Of a stretch of 64,000 nt of DNA, positions 1 to 8,704 are shown piece after piece. Below the pieces are notes generated by a model. That model was not told the DNA's origin and made no database searches. It worked only from the letters and a program-made list of their open reading frames with translations. The translations under genes were made by a program, and so were the position numbers. The DNA is taken from contig NZ_JAFCJX010000009.1 of assembly GCF_018130695.1 (NCBI RefSeq), forward strand, positions 62,001-126,000, in the 5' to 3' direction. The DNA is from Bradyrhizobium jicamae. Its GTDB lineage: Bacteria; Pseudomonadota; Alphaproteobacteria; Rhizobiales; Xanthobacteraceae. The stretch's first letter is position 1, and each line of letters begins with the position of its first letter.

Positions 1-51
1 CCGCGCCGAAGCCCAAAGGGCGTAGGCGGGCTAAGGCAAGGCACGTAGGTG

Positions 52-87
52 TCCGTAGCTTGAGCGAAGCGAAAGCGAAGACGGACT
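52..87. repeat. Imperfect intergenic palindrome at window start
   Basis: GTCCGT at 52-57 is matched by CGGAC at 83-87 around a core rich in GCGAAGC-type words. The element lies in the non-coding stretch 1-190, which holds no convincing gene. Similar GCGAAGC-rich hairpin DNA recurs after the tRNA near 28660, so this looks like a family of dispersed intergenic repeats. No transposase is associated with it. Confidence 0.4.
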
Positions 88-190
88 GTTGCCATACAAT
101 ATCCGTATCGCCCCACTTGCAGCACCGTCCTTGCGCATCGGGCCGGCCAGCGTCACAAACAACCATTCCCACTACGCGCGGAGAACTCCT

Positions 191-958
191 GTGGCATTCG
201 AACTGTTCAACCTCGCCGGCAAGCGCGCTCTCGTCACGGGATCGTCGCAGGGCATTGGCCTCGCGATCGCGCGGGGCCTGGCCGAGCATGGCGCTGCCGT
301 CGTGCTCAACGGCCGTGACCGCGCCAAGCTCGACGCTGCAGCGGCAAGCTTGAAGAGCGCCGGGCACGAGGTCGCTGTCGCCGGCTTCGACGTCACCGCG
401 CCGGACTCGGTCCGCGACGGCGTTGCGCAGGTCGAACAGGCGATCGGCGCGATCGACATCCTCGTCAACAATGCCGGCATGCAGTTTCGCTCGCCGCTCG
501 AAGATTTTCCGGCCGAGAAGTGGGAGGAACTGTTCCGCACCAACGTCTCCAGCGCCTTCTATGTTGGCCAAGCCGTGGCACGCCACATGATTGCGCGCGG
601 CAAGGGCAAGATCATCAACATCGCTTCGGTGCAGAGCGAGCTGGCGCGGCCGGGCATTGCGCCCTACACCGCGACCAAGGGCGCGATCAAGAACCTGACG
701 CGGGGCATGTGCACGGATTGGGCCAAACACGGCCTGCAGATCAACGCGATCGCGCCGGGCTATTTCAAGACGCCGCTGAACCAGGCGCTGGTCGACAATC
801 CCGAATTCTCGGCGTGGCTGGAAAAGCGCACGCCGGCCGGCCGCTGGGGCAATGTCGACGAGCTGATCGCCGCCGCCGTATTCCTGTCCGGCAACGGCTC
901 GTCCTTCGTCAACGGCCACACGCTCTATGTCGACGGCGGGATCACCGTCAGCCTGTAA
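191..958 (+). CDS. SDR-family oxidoreductase, gluconate 5-dehydrogenase-like
   Basis: 255-residue classical short-chain dehydrogenase. Visible are the Rossmann motif TGSSQGIG near residues 16-23, the NNAG motif, the catalytic Ser in NIASVQS, and YTATK as the YxxxK pair. The C-terminal end, SSFVNGHTLYVDGGITV, is typical of the family. The reading frame stays open to an ATG at 89, but the GTG at 191 is preceded by GGAG with 7 nt spacing and gives the usual N-terminus (LFNLAGKRALVTG), so I choose it. NAD(P)-dependent oxidation of a sugar acid or hydroxy acid in the cytoplasm is expected. The overall pattern resembles gluconate 5-dehydrogenase (Gno/IdnO), but the substrate is not proven. It converges on the next gene, so no operon partner is evident. 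Confidence 0.85.
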   Translation: MAFELFNLAGKRALVTGSSQGIGLAIARGLAEHGAAVVLNGRDRAKLDAAAASLKSAGHEVAVAGFDVTAPDSVRDGVAQVEQAIGAIDILVNNAGMQFRSPLEDFPAEKWEELFRTNVSSAFYVGQAVARHMIARGKGKIINIASVQSELARPGIAPYTATKGAIKNLTRGMCTDWAKHGLQINAIAPGYFKTPLNQALVDNPEFSAWLEKRTPAGRWGNVDELIAAAVFLSGNGSSFVNGHTLYVDGGITVSL

Positions 959-967
959 CTCGCCGCA

Positions 968-1873
968 TCAGCGCTCGTAGCTTGCGGGATCCGGATTGTC
1001 GGAAGGGTGCGCGAAGGCATTGCGCAGCACGGCCGACATCGGAACCTTGAAGTTGAGGCCGTTCGGCGGAACCGGCTGCTCGAACCATTTCTTGTAGAGC
1101 GTCTCGATCTCGGGGCTGCCATAGAGTGCTGATGTGGCGCGGTCGGCCACGGCCTTGAACGGCGCATCGTCCTTCCGCAGCATGATCCCGAAAGGCTCGG
1201 CCTTGGAGAAGGCTTCCTCGCTGATCATGTAGGCAGCGGGATCCCTGGATCGCGCGATCGCCACCGCAAGCTGGACGTCGTCGAGCGCGTAAGCCGCGGC
1301 GCGTCCGGTCTCCAGCATCAGGAACGCTTCGGCCTGATCCTTGGCAGGCACCGCGGTGATGCCGAGGTTGCGCGCGGTGTTGACCTGGTTGAGCTGCACC
1401 ATGTTGGTCGAGCCCGCGACCGCAACGACGGTCTTGCCCTTCAGCTGATCGATGGTGGTGATGTTGTCGGCCTTGCGCGCGGCAAAGCGCGTCGCCGACA
1501 GGAAATGCGAGTTGGTGAAGGACACCTGACGCTGCCGCTCGGCATTGTTGGTCATCGAGGAGCAGACCAGATCGACGGTGCCGTTCACCATCAGCGGGAT
1601 GCGGTTGGAGGAGGTGACCGGCAGCGTCTCGACCGCGATGTTGGAGACGTTGATCTCGCGCTTCACCGCATCGACGATCTTCATGCAGATGTCGACGGCA
1701 TAGCCGATCACCTTCTGGTCGTTGTCGAGATAGCTGAAGGGGACCGCGGCCTCCTGGATGCCCAGGATGATCTTGTTGGTCTCCTTGACCTTCGCCAGCG
1801 TGCCCGTGAGCTCGGCCGCCTGTGCGGAAAATGTAGTCAGGGCAGCCGCAATCATGATCGCAGGCAGTCGCAT
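968..1873 (-). CDS. Periplasmic amino-acid-type ABC substrate-binding protein
   Basis: 301 residues starting MRLPAIMIAAALTTFSAQA, a clear Sec signal peptide cleaved around residue 19-20. The mature part has the SBP_bac_3 architecture: an N-terminal lobe (KIILGIQEAAVPFSYLD), the mid segment GTVDLVCSSMTNNAERQ typical of GltI/AatJ glutamate/aspartate binders, and a second lobe with LKGKTVVAVAGSTN. No permease or ATPase lies next to it, so it must share a transporter encoded elsewhere or be an orphan. It is transcribed divergently from the Rieske/FAD reductase across about 180 bp. Ligand (acidic amino acid) is inferred from family resemblance only. Confidence 0.85.
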   Translation of the reverse strand: MRLPAIMIAAALTTFSAQAAELTGTLAKVKETNKIILGIQEAAVPFSYLDNDQKVIGYAVDICMKIVDAVKREINVSNIAVETLPVTSSNRIPLMVNGTVDLVCSSMTNNAERQRQVSFTNSHFLSATRFAARKADNITTIDQLKGKTVVAVAGSTNMVQLNQVNTARNLGITAVPAKDQAEAFLMLETGRAAAYALDDVQLAVAIARSRDPAAYMISEEAFSKAEPFGIMLRKDDAPFKAVADRATSALYGSPEIETLYKKWFEQPVPPNGLNFKVPMSAVLRNAFAHPSDNPDPASYER

Positions 1874-2056
1874 CGGGACACTCCATTTGGGAGAAGGGAC
1901 GGTGGCACTGGTCTTAGCCGATCCGGTCCGCGCGCGATATCAGCACTTGCTTCTAGGAGCTATCGCGGAATTTTATGAGTGACCGCTTTGCGATGGAACG
2001 GATCGCTGCGGCGTGGTTTGATGGCTGAGGGGCTTCTCGCAAGGGAGGACGCCGCC

Positions 2057-3595
2057 ATGGCTGACGAGAAAAAGGCTGACGAGAAAAAAGCGCCTGCCGG
2101 TCCCGATCTCACCCAGGGCGTCAACGCCGGCGATTTCAAGGACGACATGCTGCTCGGCCATGTCGGCGAGGACGACGTGCTGCTGGTGCGCAGGGGTGCG
2201 CAGATATTCGCCATCGATGCCTATTGCAGCCATTACCACGGCCCGCTCGCCGATGGGCTCGTGGTCGGTGAGACCGTCCGCTGCCCCTGGCATCACGCCT
2301 GTTTCGATCTGCGCACCGGTGAGGCCACGCGTGCACCGGCGCTGTCGTCGCTCGCGGTCTGGGCTGTCGAGCAGAAGGACGGCCGCATCGTCGTCAGCAA
2401 GAAGCAGGAGCAGGCGGCACCGAAGAAAGCCCCAGCCAACGCGCCGAAGCGCATGGTCATCGTCGGCGGCGGCGCCGCGGGTTTTGCCGCGGCCGAGATG
2501 CTGCGGCGGGAAGGGTTTGAAGGCGGCATCACGATGCTCAGCAATGATGCGGCGGCGCCGGTCGATCGTCCCAATCTGTCGAAGGATTATCTCGCCGGCA
2601 GCGCGCCGGAGGAATGGGTGCCGCTGCGGCCGGAAGAATTCTATCCCGATGCGAAGATCGATCTGCGGTTGGCAACCGACGTCACCGCTGTTGACACCAA
2701 GGCAAGCCAGGTCGTGCTCGCCGGCGGCAAGACTGTGCCCTATGACCGCCTGCTGCTCGCGACCGGCGCCGAGCCGGTGCGGCTGCCGATCCCCGGTGCC
2801 GATCAGCCTCATGTTCATATCCTGCGCTCGCTCGCCGACAGCCGCGCCATCATCGCCGCTGCCGGGGATGCGCGGCGTGCGATCGTGATCGGCGCGAGCT
2901 TCATTGGCCTCGAGGTCGCCGCATCCCTGCGTGCCCGCGACATCGAGGTTCACGTCGTCGCGCCCGAGGCGCGGCCGATGGAACGTATCCTCGGCCCCGA
3001 CATGGGCGACTTCGTGCGCAACCTGCACGAAGAGCACGGCGTGATCTTCCATCTCGGCGACACCGTGACCGCGATCGACGGCAAGAGAGCGACGTTGAAG
3101 AGTGGCGGAACGCTGGAGGCGGACCTGGTAGTGGTCGGCGTCGGCGTGCGTCCGCGGCTGACATTGGCCGAGCAGGCGGGCTTGAGGATCGATCGCGGCG
3201 TCGCGGTGAATGCGCAGCTCGAAACCAGCGCGCCCGGGATCTACGCCGCCGGCGACATCGCGCGCTGGCCCGATCCGCATTCGGGCGAGACCATCCGCGT
3301 CGAGCATTGGGTGGTCGCCGAACGCCAGGGCCAGACCGCCGCGCGCAACATGCTCGGCGGGCGTGAAGCATTCGATGCGGTGCCGTTCTTCTGGAGCCAG
3401 CATTACGACGTCCCGATCAACTATGTCGGCCACGCCGAGAAATGGGACGAGATCGCGGTCGACGGCGACATCAAGCGGCGGGATTGCCTGTTGCGCTACA
3501 AGCAGAACGGCCGCGTGCTGGCGGTTGCCTCGATCTATCGGGACGTCGACAGCCTGAAGGCCGAGCTTGCGATGGAGCAGGGCAGAACGGTGTGA
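2057..3595 (+). CDS. Rieske domain plus FAD/NAD-dependent ferredoxin reductase (AIF-like)
   Basis: 512 residues if started at ATG 2057, which has an ideal GGGAGGA box 7 nt upstream; an in-frame ATG at 1979 lacks one. Residues 1-11 are two tandem ADEKK units. Residues about 20-110 are a Rieske domain with C57-x-H59 and C76-xx-H79 ligating a [2Fe-2S] cluster. A pyridine-nucleotide-disulfide oxidoreductase fold follows, with GGGAAG for FAD near residue 137, ATGAEPVRLPIPG, an NAD-binding GASFIGLEVA, and YAAGDIARW. The C-terminal reductase domain contains WSQHYDVPINYVGHA. This is the AIFM3-like arrangement: it should move electrons from NAD(P)H through FAD to the Rieske centre or a partner. No oxygenase gene is adjacent, so the electron acceptor is unknown. 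Confidence 0.88.
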   Translation: MADEKKADEKKAPAGPDLTQGVNAGDFKDDMLLGHVGEDDVLLVRRGAQIFAIDAYCSHYHGPLADGLVVGETVRCPWHHACFDLRTGEATRAPALSSLAVWAVEQKDGRIVVSKKQEQAAPKKAPANAPKRMVIVGGGAAGFAAAEMLRREGFEGGITMLSNDAAAPVDRPNLSKDYLAGSAPEEWVPLRPEEFYPDAKIDLRLATDVTAVDTKASQVVLAGGKTVPYDRLLLATGAEPVRLPIPGADQPHVHILRSLADSRAIIAAAGDARRAIVIGASFIGLEVAASLRARDIEVHVVAPEARPMERILGPDMGDFVRNLHEEHGVIFHLGDTVTAIDGKRATLKSGGTLEADLVVVGVGVRPRLTLAEQAGLRIDRGVAVNAQLETSAPGIYAAGDIARWPDPHSGETIRVEHWVVAERQGQTAARNMLGGREAFDAVPFFWSQHYDVPINYVGHAEKWDEIAVDGDIKRRDCLLRYKQNGRVLAVASIYRDVDSLKAELAMEQGRTV

Positions 3596-3740
3596 CGGCT
3601 CTGTCGCCGCCGGGTTTACCGGCGTTAACCAAAATCGGGGCGAATGGCGGAATTGCCTTCAATTGAAGGTTGCGGGAGGTAAGCTCTGTTTACCTGATCA
3701 CGCGTAGGGATGGCTGGTTGCCTCGAAAAGGGTTGCCGCC

Positions 3741-4397
3741 ATGTCCATTGCTGCCGTTTCCGCCGCGCCGTCGTCCGGGCGCATCCCGCTTCCCGTCAAG
3801 ATCGGTTTCACCGCCTTCATGGCCGTGCTGGTGCCGGTCTATACCTACTGGTACGGCCCGACCAATTTCCTCTATTTCTGCGACGTCAGCCTGATCCTCA
3901 CCTTGATCGGGATCTGGAGCGAAAGCGCGCTGCTGATCTCGATGTGTGCGGTCGGTTTGCTGCTGCCGCAGGCGTTCTGGGTGGTCGACTATCTCGCGCA
4001 TTTCGCCGGGCTGTCGCCGACCGGGATGACCGACTACATGTTCATCTCCGAGCACTCGTTCTTCCTGCGCTTCCTGTCCGGTTTCCATGGCTGGCTGCCG
4101 TTCCTGCTGCTGTATCTGGTCTGGCGGCTCGGCTATGACCGCCGCGCGTTCCTGAACTGGAGCGTGCTGGCATGGGCGCTGCTGCTGCTCTGCTACTTCG
4201 TGATGCCCGGACCGCGGCCTGATCCCGGCATGACGCCGGTCAACATCAATTATGTGTTCGGCATGAGCGATACGGCGCCACAGAGCTTCGTGCCGCCGCT
4301 GGTCTGGCTCGCCGGGCTGATGATCGGCCTGCCGCTGCTCGCGTTCATCCCGACCCATTTCGCCCTGCGGCGCTTTGCGCCGCAGGCCTCCGCCTGA
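3741..4397 (+). CDS. Conserved polytopic membrane protein, unknown function
   Basis: 218 residues with about six hydrophobic segments (for example KIGFTAFMAVLVPVYTYW, LILTLIGIWSESALLISM, FLLLYLVWRLGY, SVLAWALLLLCYFVM, LVWLAGLMIGLPLLAFIP). Conserved-looking polar elements are YWYGPTNFLYFCD near residues 36-48 and PGPRPDPGMTPVNINYVFG before the last helix. I do not recognise a family with a known activity. A weak hairpin at 3608-3624 separates it from the Rieske/FAD gene upstream. It heads a same-strand run of six genes with short or overlapping junctions (3741-8704) and may share their role. Confidence 0.7.
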   Translation: MSIAAVSAAPSSGRIPLPVKIGFTAFMAVLVPVYTYWYGPTNFLYFCDVSLILTLIGIWSESALLISMCAVGLLLPQAFWVVDYLAHFAGLSPTGMTDYMFISEHSFFLRFLSGFHGWLPFLLLYLVWRLGYDRRAFLNWSVLAWALLLLCYFVMPGPRPDPGMTPVNINYVFGMSDTAPQSFVPPLVWLAGLMIGLPLLAFIPTHFALRRFAPQASA

Positions 4398-4477
4398 TTG
4401 GAACAGAGGCCTCGGCACGCCGCGCGAGCGATTTTTCCGGTAGTATCGGCCGAGGCGATTCTGATCGAGGAATTTCA

Positions 4478-5920
4478 TTGACGTTGTCGCGACGATCCGT
4501 CCTCCAGGGAGGACTGGCACTGGCGGTCACGGGCGCGATGCCGGCCCGCGCCGAGTTCGCTCCGAGGCCTGTTATCAACGATGCCAGCCGCCTCAACCCG
4601 ACCTCGGTGGCGCGGCACATCGCGTTGAAGGCGGCGCCGACCGATGATGTGGTCGGCCGTATTCGCCAGGAGATCGCCGCCGCGGCCGCGGAGGGACGTC
4701 CGTTTGCGATCGGCACGGCGCGTCACTCGATGGGCGGCCAATCAATTCCAAGGGACGGCGTCGCCATCACGCTGACCGGCGGCCACATCGAGCTCGACAA
4801 GGCCGCGATGACCTATCGCGTCGGCGCCGGCATGCGCTGGTTCGAGGTGATCCGCGCGCTCGATCCGCAGGGTTTTTCGCCGGCGGTGATGCAGTCCAAC
4901 AGCGACTTCGGCGTCGGCTCGACCTTCTGCGTGAATTCACACGGCTGGCCGACACGCTACGGCCCGTTCGGCGCGACGGTTCGATCTGTGAAGATCGTGA
5001 TGGCCGACGGGCAACTCGTCGAATGCTCGCGCAGCAAGAACGCCGAGCTGTTCGCGCTGGCGATGGGCGGCTACGGACTGTTCGGCGCCATCGTCGAGGC
5101 CGAGCTCGACATGGTGCCAAATGTGTCGCTCGAACCGACCTATGTCCGGATGGACCCGTCGCGCTTTGCCGACGCCTTCCTCAAGGCGGTCGAGACCGAT
5201 CCTGCGGTCAAGATGGCTTATGGCCGGCTCTCGGTCGCGCGCGAGGCCCTGTTCGACGAGGCCTTGCTGATCACCTATCGCCCGGCCGCGACACAGCCGT
5301 CGCCGCTGCCGGCCGTGGTCGATCACGGCGCGTTGACCGGCTTCTCGCGCAACGTCTACCGGCTGCAGACCGGCCACGAATGGGCCAAGGATTTCCGTTG
5401 GTTCATGGAAGCCTCGATCAGCCCGACGATCGCAGGCGCCGCCACGCGCAACACGCTGATGGTCGAGCCGGTGGTCAATCTGGCCTCGGGCGATCGCACC
5501 CGCACCGATATCCTGCACGAATATTTCGTGCCGCCGGATCGGTTCAAGGACTTCGTCGATCTCTGCCGCGCCGTCATTCCGAAGGCGAAGGCCGAATTCC
5601 TCAACGTCACCCTGCGCTATGTCGATGCCGACGCGACTGCGGTGCTCGCTTATGCGCCGCAGAAGCGCATCGCCGCGGTGATGTCGTTCTCGCAGGAGAT
5701 CAGCCCCGAGGGCGAGGTCGACATGATGACGATGACGGAGGCGCTGATCGAGGGCATCAAGGGCCTCGGCGGCGCGTTCTATCTGCCGTACCGCCTGCAT
5801 GCGCGGCGCGACCAGGTGCGGTCGATCTATCCGCGCTCCGAAGAATTCGTCGCTGCCAAACGCAAGCTCGACCCACAGCTCGTGTTCCGCAACACGATGT
5901 GGGACGCCTATTTCGCCTGA
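4478..5920 (+). CDS. Tat-exported FAD-linked oxidase, D-arabinono-1,4-lactone oxidase-like
   Basis: 480 residues. The TTG start at 4478 has GAGG 7 nt upstream. The N-terminus, SRRSVLQGGLALAVTGAMPARA, is a twin-arginine signal, implying a folded flavoprotein in the periplasm. The FAD-binding PCMH domain covers roughly residues 40-220, with RPFAIGTARHSMGGQS, a VGAGMRWFEV segment and SNSDFGVGSTFCVNSHGW. The C-terminal half ends in HARRDQVRSIYPRSEEFVAAKRKLDPQLVFRN, the helix-plus-strand signature of aldonolactone/alditol oxidases. Oxygen- or cytochrome-linked oxidation of a sugar lactone or alcohol is expected from the family. The next gene starts within 10 nt. Confidence 0.8.
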   Translation: MTLSRRSVLQGGLALAVTGAMPARAEFAPRPVINDASRLNPTSVARHIALKAAPTDDVVGRIRQEIAAAAAEGRPFAIGTARHSMGGQSIPRDGVAITLTGGHIELDKAAMTYRVGAGMRWFEVIRALDPQGFSPAVMQSNSDFGVGSTFCVNSHGWPTRYGPFGATVRSVKIVMADGQLVECSRSKNAELFALAMGGYGLFGAIVEAELDMVPNVSLEPTYVRMDPSRFADAFLKAVETDPAVKMAYGRLSVAREALFDEALLITYRPAATQPSPLPAVVDHGALTGFSRNVYRLQTGHEWAKDFRWFMEASISPTIAGAATRNTLMVEPVVNLASGDRTRTDILHEYFVPPDRFKDFVDLCRAVIPKAKAEFLNVTLRYVDADATAVLAYAPQKRIAAVMSFSQEISPEGEVDMMTMTEALIEGIKGLGGAFYLPYRLHARRDQVRSIYPRSEEFVAAKRKLDPQLVFRNTMWDAYFA

Positions 5921-5927
5921 GGATGGA

Positions 5928-6338
5928 ATGATGGACCGATCTCGTCTGGCCGCCTGCCTGCTTGGAGCCGCGCTGCTGTTTGCCGCGGCGACCGACTACA
6001 TCCCGGCCTTCATGGATGCAGAGGGGCGGGTGTTCGGCCTGTTCCATCTCGACATCTACAAGGACGCGCTGCATCTGGCCTCCGCGGCATGGGCGCTCGC
6101 AGCGGCGCTGATCTCGCGCTCGGCGTCGATCTTCTTCCTGAAGGTGTTCGGGACGCTGTATTTCCTTGACGGCGTGATGGGCGTGTTCACGGGCTCCGGC
6201 TATCTCGACCTCAGCATCTTCATCGACGGTATCCGTTCGACCTCGACCTTCGTCAAGATCGCCTCCAGCGTGCCGCATCTCGTGCTCGGCGCCTTCGGCA
6301 TCGCGACCGGATTTTCGGCGCGAAAGAGCCTTGCATGA
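5928..6338 (+). CDS. Small four-helix membrane protein, DUF4383-like
   Basis: 136 residues; tandem ATGs at 5928 and 5931 follow GAGGA, and the second is better spaced. Four hydrophobic segments are visible (LAACLLGAALLFAAATDYIP, ALHLASAAWALAAALI, FFLKVFGTLYFLDGVMGVFTG, VPHLVLGAFGIATGF). The motif FGLFHLDIYKDALHLASA recalls DUF4383-type membrane proteins, but this is a loose resemblance and no activity is known. It is sandwiched between the lactone-oxidase-like gene and an unknown gene whose ATG overlaps its stop codon (ATGA at 6335-6338), so it is almost certainly co-transcribed and co-translated. Confidence 0.75.
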   Translation: MMDRSRLAACLLGAALLFAAATDYIPAFMDAEGRVFGLFHLDIYKDALHLASAAWALAAALISRSASIFFLKVFGTLYFLDGVMGVFTGSGYLDLSIFIDGIRSTSTFVKIASSVPHLVLGAFGIATGFSARKSLA

Positions 6339-7432
6339 AGTGGCTCCGGCGCATCGCGGCCGTCATCGGTCTGACGCTTGTCGTCTTCGTCGTGGCCTGC
6401 GCCTGGCAGATCCTCAACGTCCAGTATGGCTGCAAGCCCGAGAGCTCGGCTGCGAACGCGGGCACGGGCTTCGGCATCGACGATGCCAAATACAGGCGCG
6501 CGGAAGGCGACAGCTTCCTGACCTATCCGGAATGGTACATCGTCTACGCCTATTCCGATCTCGCGGGCGTCACGCGCGCGTCCTCGGAATCCTCGTTCGA
6601 TTACTTCGGCAGCATTGGCGGCTTCTGGTCCAGTCTGTGCGGCGCGCGCAAGTCGACCTCGCTGGCGCGGCCGCCGACGCAGGACCAGATGATCACGGAC
6701 TACATCATCGGCTCGAGCTTCATGGCCGAGATGGCGGTGCAGGGGCTCTATGAGCGCACCATCGGTGCGCTCACGGTTGCCTGGCGCGGCGCTGTTCGTA
6801 CCAAGGAGGATGACTTCAACCTGGCGCTGCTCGACGACTACGCAAAGTTCCTCGAGCAGACGCCGTGGTACCGCTATCCCTTTGCCGATAAGCTGTCGGC
6901 GCTCTGGCACGACGTGCCGTTCGAGTTTTCGCTGCGTTCGATCGAGCGGCGCTTCTCGCTGTCGCTGCAATACGGCGTCAAGTCGCTCTATGCGAAGGGG
7001 ATCGAGGCGCTCGCTGGTCTGTCGCCGGCCGATCTCGAGATCGGCAGTGTCGTGCTGGCGCCGTCGGCACAGGGGTTGCCGACTGATGCCCGCATCAAAT
7101 CCGCGCGCGAGGTGCGCGCCAGCGACGGGCGACAGGGCGTGCTGATGGTCACGCCGCGCTACCGCGAGTTCACCGGGATCATCCGCGAGCTCGCCGCCAA
7201 AGGTCTCGCCTTTGCCGAGATCGCCGGCAATACCCGGATATTGACGACGGTCCTGGTTCCGCCCGGAAACCTGCCGCCGGCGAACGGCGCAAAGCCGATC
7301 TTTCAGACCGACGTACAGTCGATGCCGGGATGGCGAAGAGTGGGGTATGATACCGAGGTTTCGGCCGTGGCCGCGCTGCCGGCCGCGGTCGAGGCGAAGG
7401 GAGCCAGATTCGAACACGCCTATGATTATTAG
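6335..7432 (+). CDS. Membrane-anchored protein of unknown function
   Basis: 365 residues with one N-terminal transmembrane anchor (IAAVIGLTLVVFVVACAWQIL) and a large, presumably periplasmic, domain. Distinctive segments are DSFLTYPEWYIVYAYSDLA, YFGSIGGFWSSLCGA, QDQMITDYIIGSSFMAEM and FPFADKLSALWHDVPFEFSLRS-like aromatic stretches. I recognise no catalytic motif or named domain. Its start overlaps the upstream stop by 4 nt, and its stop lies inside the next small gene. The Trp/Tyr-rich N-terminal third could mark a ligand-binding surface, but that is speculation. Confidence 0.7.
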   Translation: MKWLRRIAAVIGLTLVVFVVACAWQILNVQYGCKPESSAANAGTGFGIDDAKYRRAEGDSFLTYPEWYIVYAYSDLAGVTRASSESSFDYFGSIGGFWSSLCGARKSTSLARPPTQDQMITDYIIGSSFMAEMAVQGLYERTIGALTVAWRGAVRTKEDDFNLALLDDYAKFLEQTPWYRYPFADKLSALWHDVPFEFSLRSIERRFSLSLQYGVKSLYAKGIEALAGLSPADLEIGSVVLAPSAQGLPTDARIKSAREVRASDGRQGVLMVTPRYREFTGIIRELAAKGLAFAEIAGNTRILTTVLVPPGNLPPANGAKPIFQTDVQSMPGWRRVGYDTEVSAVAALPAAVEAKGARFEHAYDY

Positions 7433-7709
7433 GGCACGCCATCGTCTTCTGCGCTTTGCCGGCGGAGCCGCGGCCGTGCTCACGGTCTGGTTCGTCGGAA
7501 TGGCAGCGGCTGCGCTGGTCGTGACGCCAACCGTGGTCGTCGCATTCGGCGATCCCGGCCGGCTTGCCGGCGCCGACGGCGATCTGCTCGCCTCCGGCCG
7601 CGGCTTCCTCGCGATGCGGACGGGAAGCACCGACACCGTCAAGGCGCTCTACCAGAACGGCGCCTGGCTGGTCTGGCCGGTGCTGACGGCCGGATGTGGC
7701 CGCCGATGA
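7422..7709 (+). CDS. Small membrane protein, unknown
   Basis: 95 residues from ATG 7422, which overlaps the end of the preceding gene by 11 nt. The reading frame is open further upstream, but that part is antisense-like Arg/Pro-rich and I reject it. One strong hydrophobic stretch (AGGAAAVLTVWFVGMAAAALVVTPTVVVAF) is followed by a short tail, LYQNGAWLVWPVLTAGCGRR, with a second weaker hydrophobic segment. Codon usage matches the neighbours. It overlaps the downstream hydrolase by 4 nt (ATGA at 7706). No function can be assigned. Confidence 0.55.
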   Translation: MIIRARHRLLRFAGGAAAVLTVWFVGMAAAALVVTPTVVVAFGDPGRLAGADGDLLASGRGFLAMRTGSTDTVKALYQNGAWLVWPVLTAGCGRR

Positions 7710-8704
7710 TGCGCTGGCTCCGCCGCATCGCGCGCGCCTTTGTCATCCTCATCGGCGTCGTCGTCGCGGGCCTTGGCGCGCTGCGTGTCGCGGCGCATCT
7801 GAGAGAATCCGAGTCCGCCTCAGCGGCGGCACCCGCTGACGGCAAATTCGTCGAGAGCGGCCATGGACGGATGTTCGTGTTGGACCCCGGACCGGCCAAC
7901 GGCATTCCCGTGGTGCTTTTTCACGGCACCGCCGCCTGGAGCAAATTGTGGTGGCGCACGACGGCTGCGCTGAAGAACGACGGCTATCGGCCTATCGCCC
8001 CGGACCTGCCGCCGTTCGGCTATTCCGACCGGCGGGGCGGCTACACCCGTTCCGAGCAGGCCGCGCGCATCGACGGCATGATGACGACGCTCGGGGCAGG
8101 GCGCGCTGTTATCGTCGGCCACTCCTTCGGCGCGGGGGCCGCACTCGAATATGTCCTGCAGCATCCGGATCGCGTGATCGGGCTCGTCCTTGTCGACGCG
8201 GCGCTCGGTCTGACGCAGCCACCATCCGACGCGCCGGCCATCCTCGAGCTTGCGCCGTTGCGCGAGCTGCTGGTGTCGGCGACGGCGACCAATCCGCTGG
8301 CGACGCGCTTCCTGCTCTCCAAACTGATCTACCGGCAGGAGGCGGCGAGCGACGAGACGCTCGATATCCTGAAGGCGCCGATGCGCGTCGGCGGCACCAC
8401 GCTCTGTATCGCCGACTGGTTGCTCTATTTCGCGGGCTCCGACCGCACGGCGCTGAGCGCATCGCGCGCCGATGTTTCGAAGATCAAGGTGCCCGTTGCG
8501 ATGATTTGGGGCGACCGCGACGACGTCACGCCGCTGGCGCAAGCCAATGATCTGCGCGCGCTGGTCCCATCGGCGTCGCTGCACGTGATGAAGGATGTTG
8601 GACACATTCCACAGATCGAGGATCCCGCTGCGTTCAATGCGGTGCTGATCGGTGCGATCCGTGAGGTCGCATCGGCCGCAGGCCAACGCGTCGGACAGAA
8701 TTAA
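7706..8704 (+). CDS. Membrane-anchored alpha/beta-hydrolase
   Basis: About 332 residues from ATG 7706 (ATGA overlap with the previous stop); an in-frame ATG at 7694 adds four residues. A single N-terminal helix (FVILIGVVVAGLGALRVAA) anchors it. The hydrolase fold is complete: oxyanion region VVLFHGTAAWSKLWW, the nucleophile elbow GHSFGAG, the acid in MIWGDRDDVTPL, and the catalytic His in DVGHIPQIEDP. The lid region lies between YILQ-type helix and the VSATATNPLATRFLLS segment. Ester, lactone or haloalkane-type substrates are possible. Association with the lactone-oxidase-like gene three genes upstream makes a lactonase role attractive but unproven. Confidence 0.85.
   Translation: MMRWLRRIARAFVILIGVVVAGLGALRVAAHLRESESASAAAPADGKFVESGHGRMFVLDPGPANGIPVVLFHGTAAWSKLWWRTTAALKNDGYRPIAPDLPPFGYSDRRGGYTRSEQAARIDGMMTTLGAGRAVIVGHSFGAGAALEYVLQHPDRVIGLVLVDAALGLTQPPSDAPAILELAPLRELLVSATATNPLATRFLLSKLIYRQEAASDETLDILKAPMRVGGTTLCIADWLLYFAGSDRTALSASRADVSKIKVPVAMIWGDRDDVTPLAQANDLRALVPSASLHVMKDVGHIPQIEDPAAFNAVLIGAIREVASAAGQRVGQN

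Noticed and set aside
1973..3433. 486-codon antisense frame
   Set aside because: Mirror of the Rieske/FAD gene caused by high GC third positions; His/Arg/Asp-rich with no domain.
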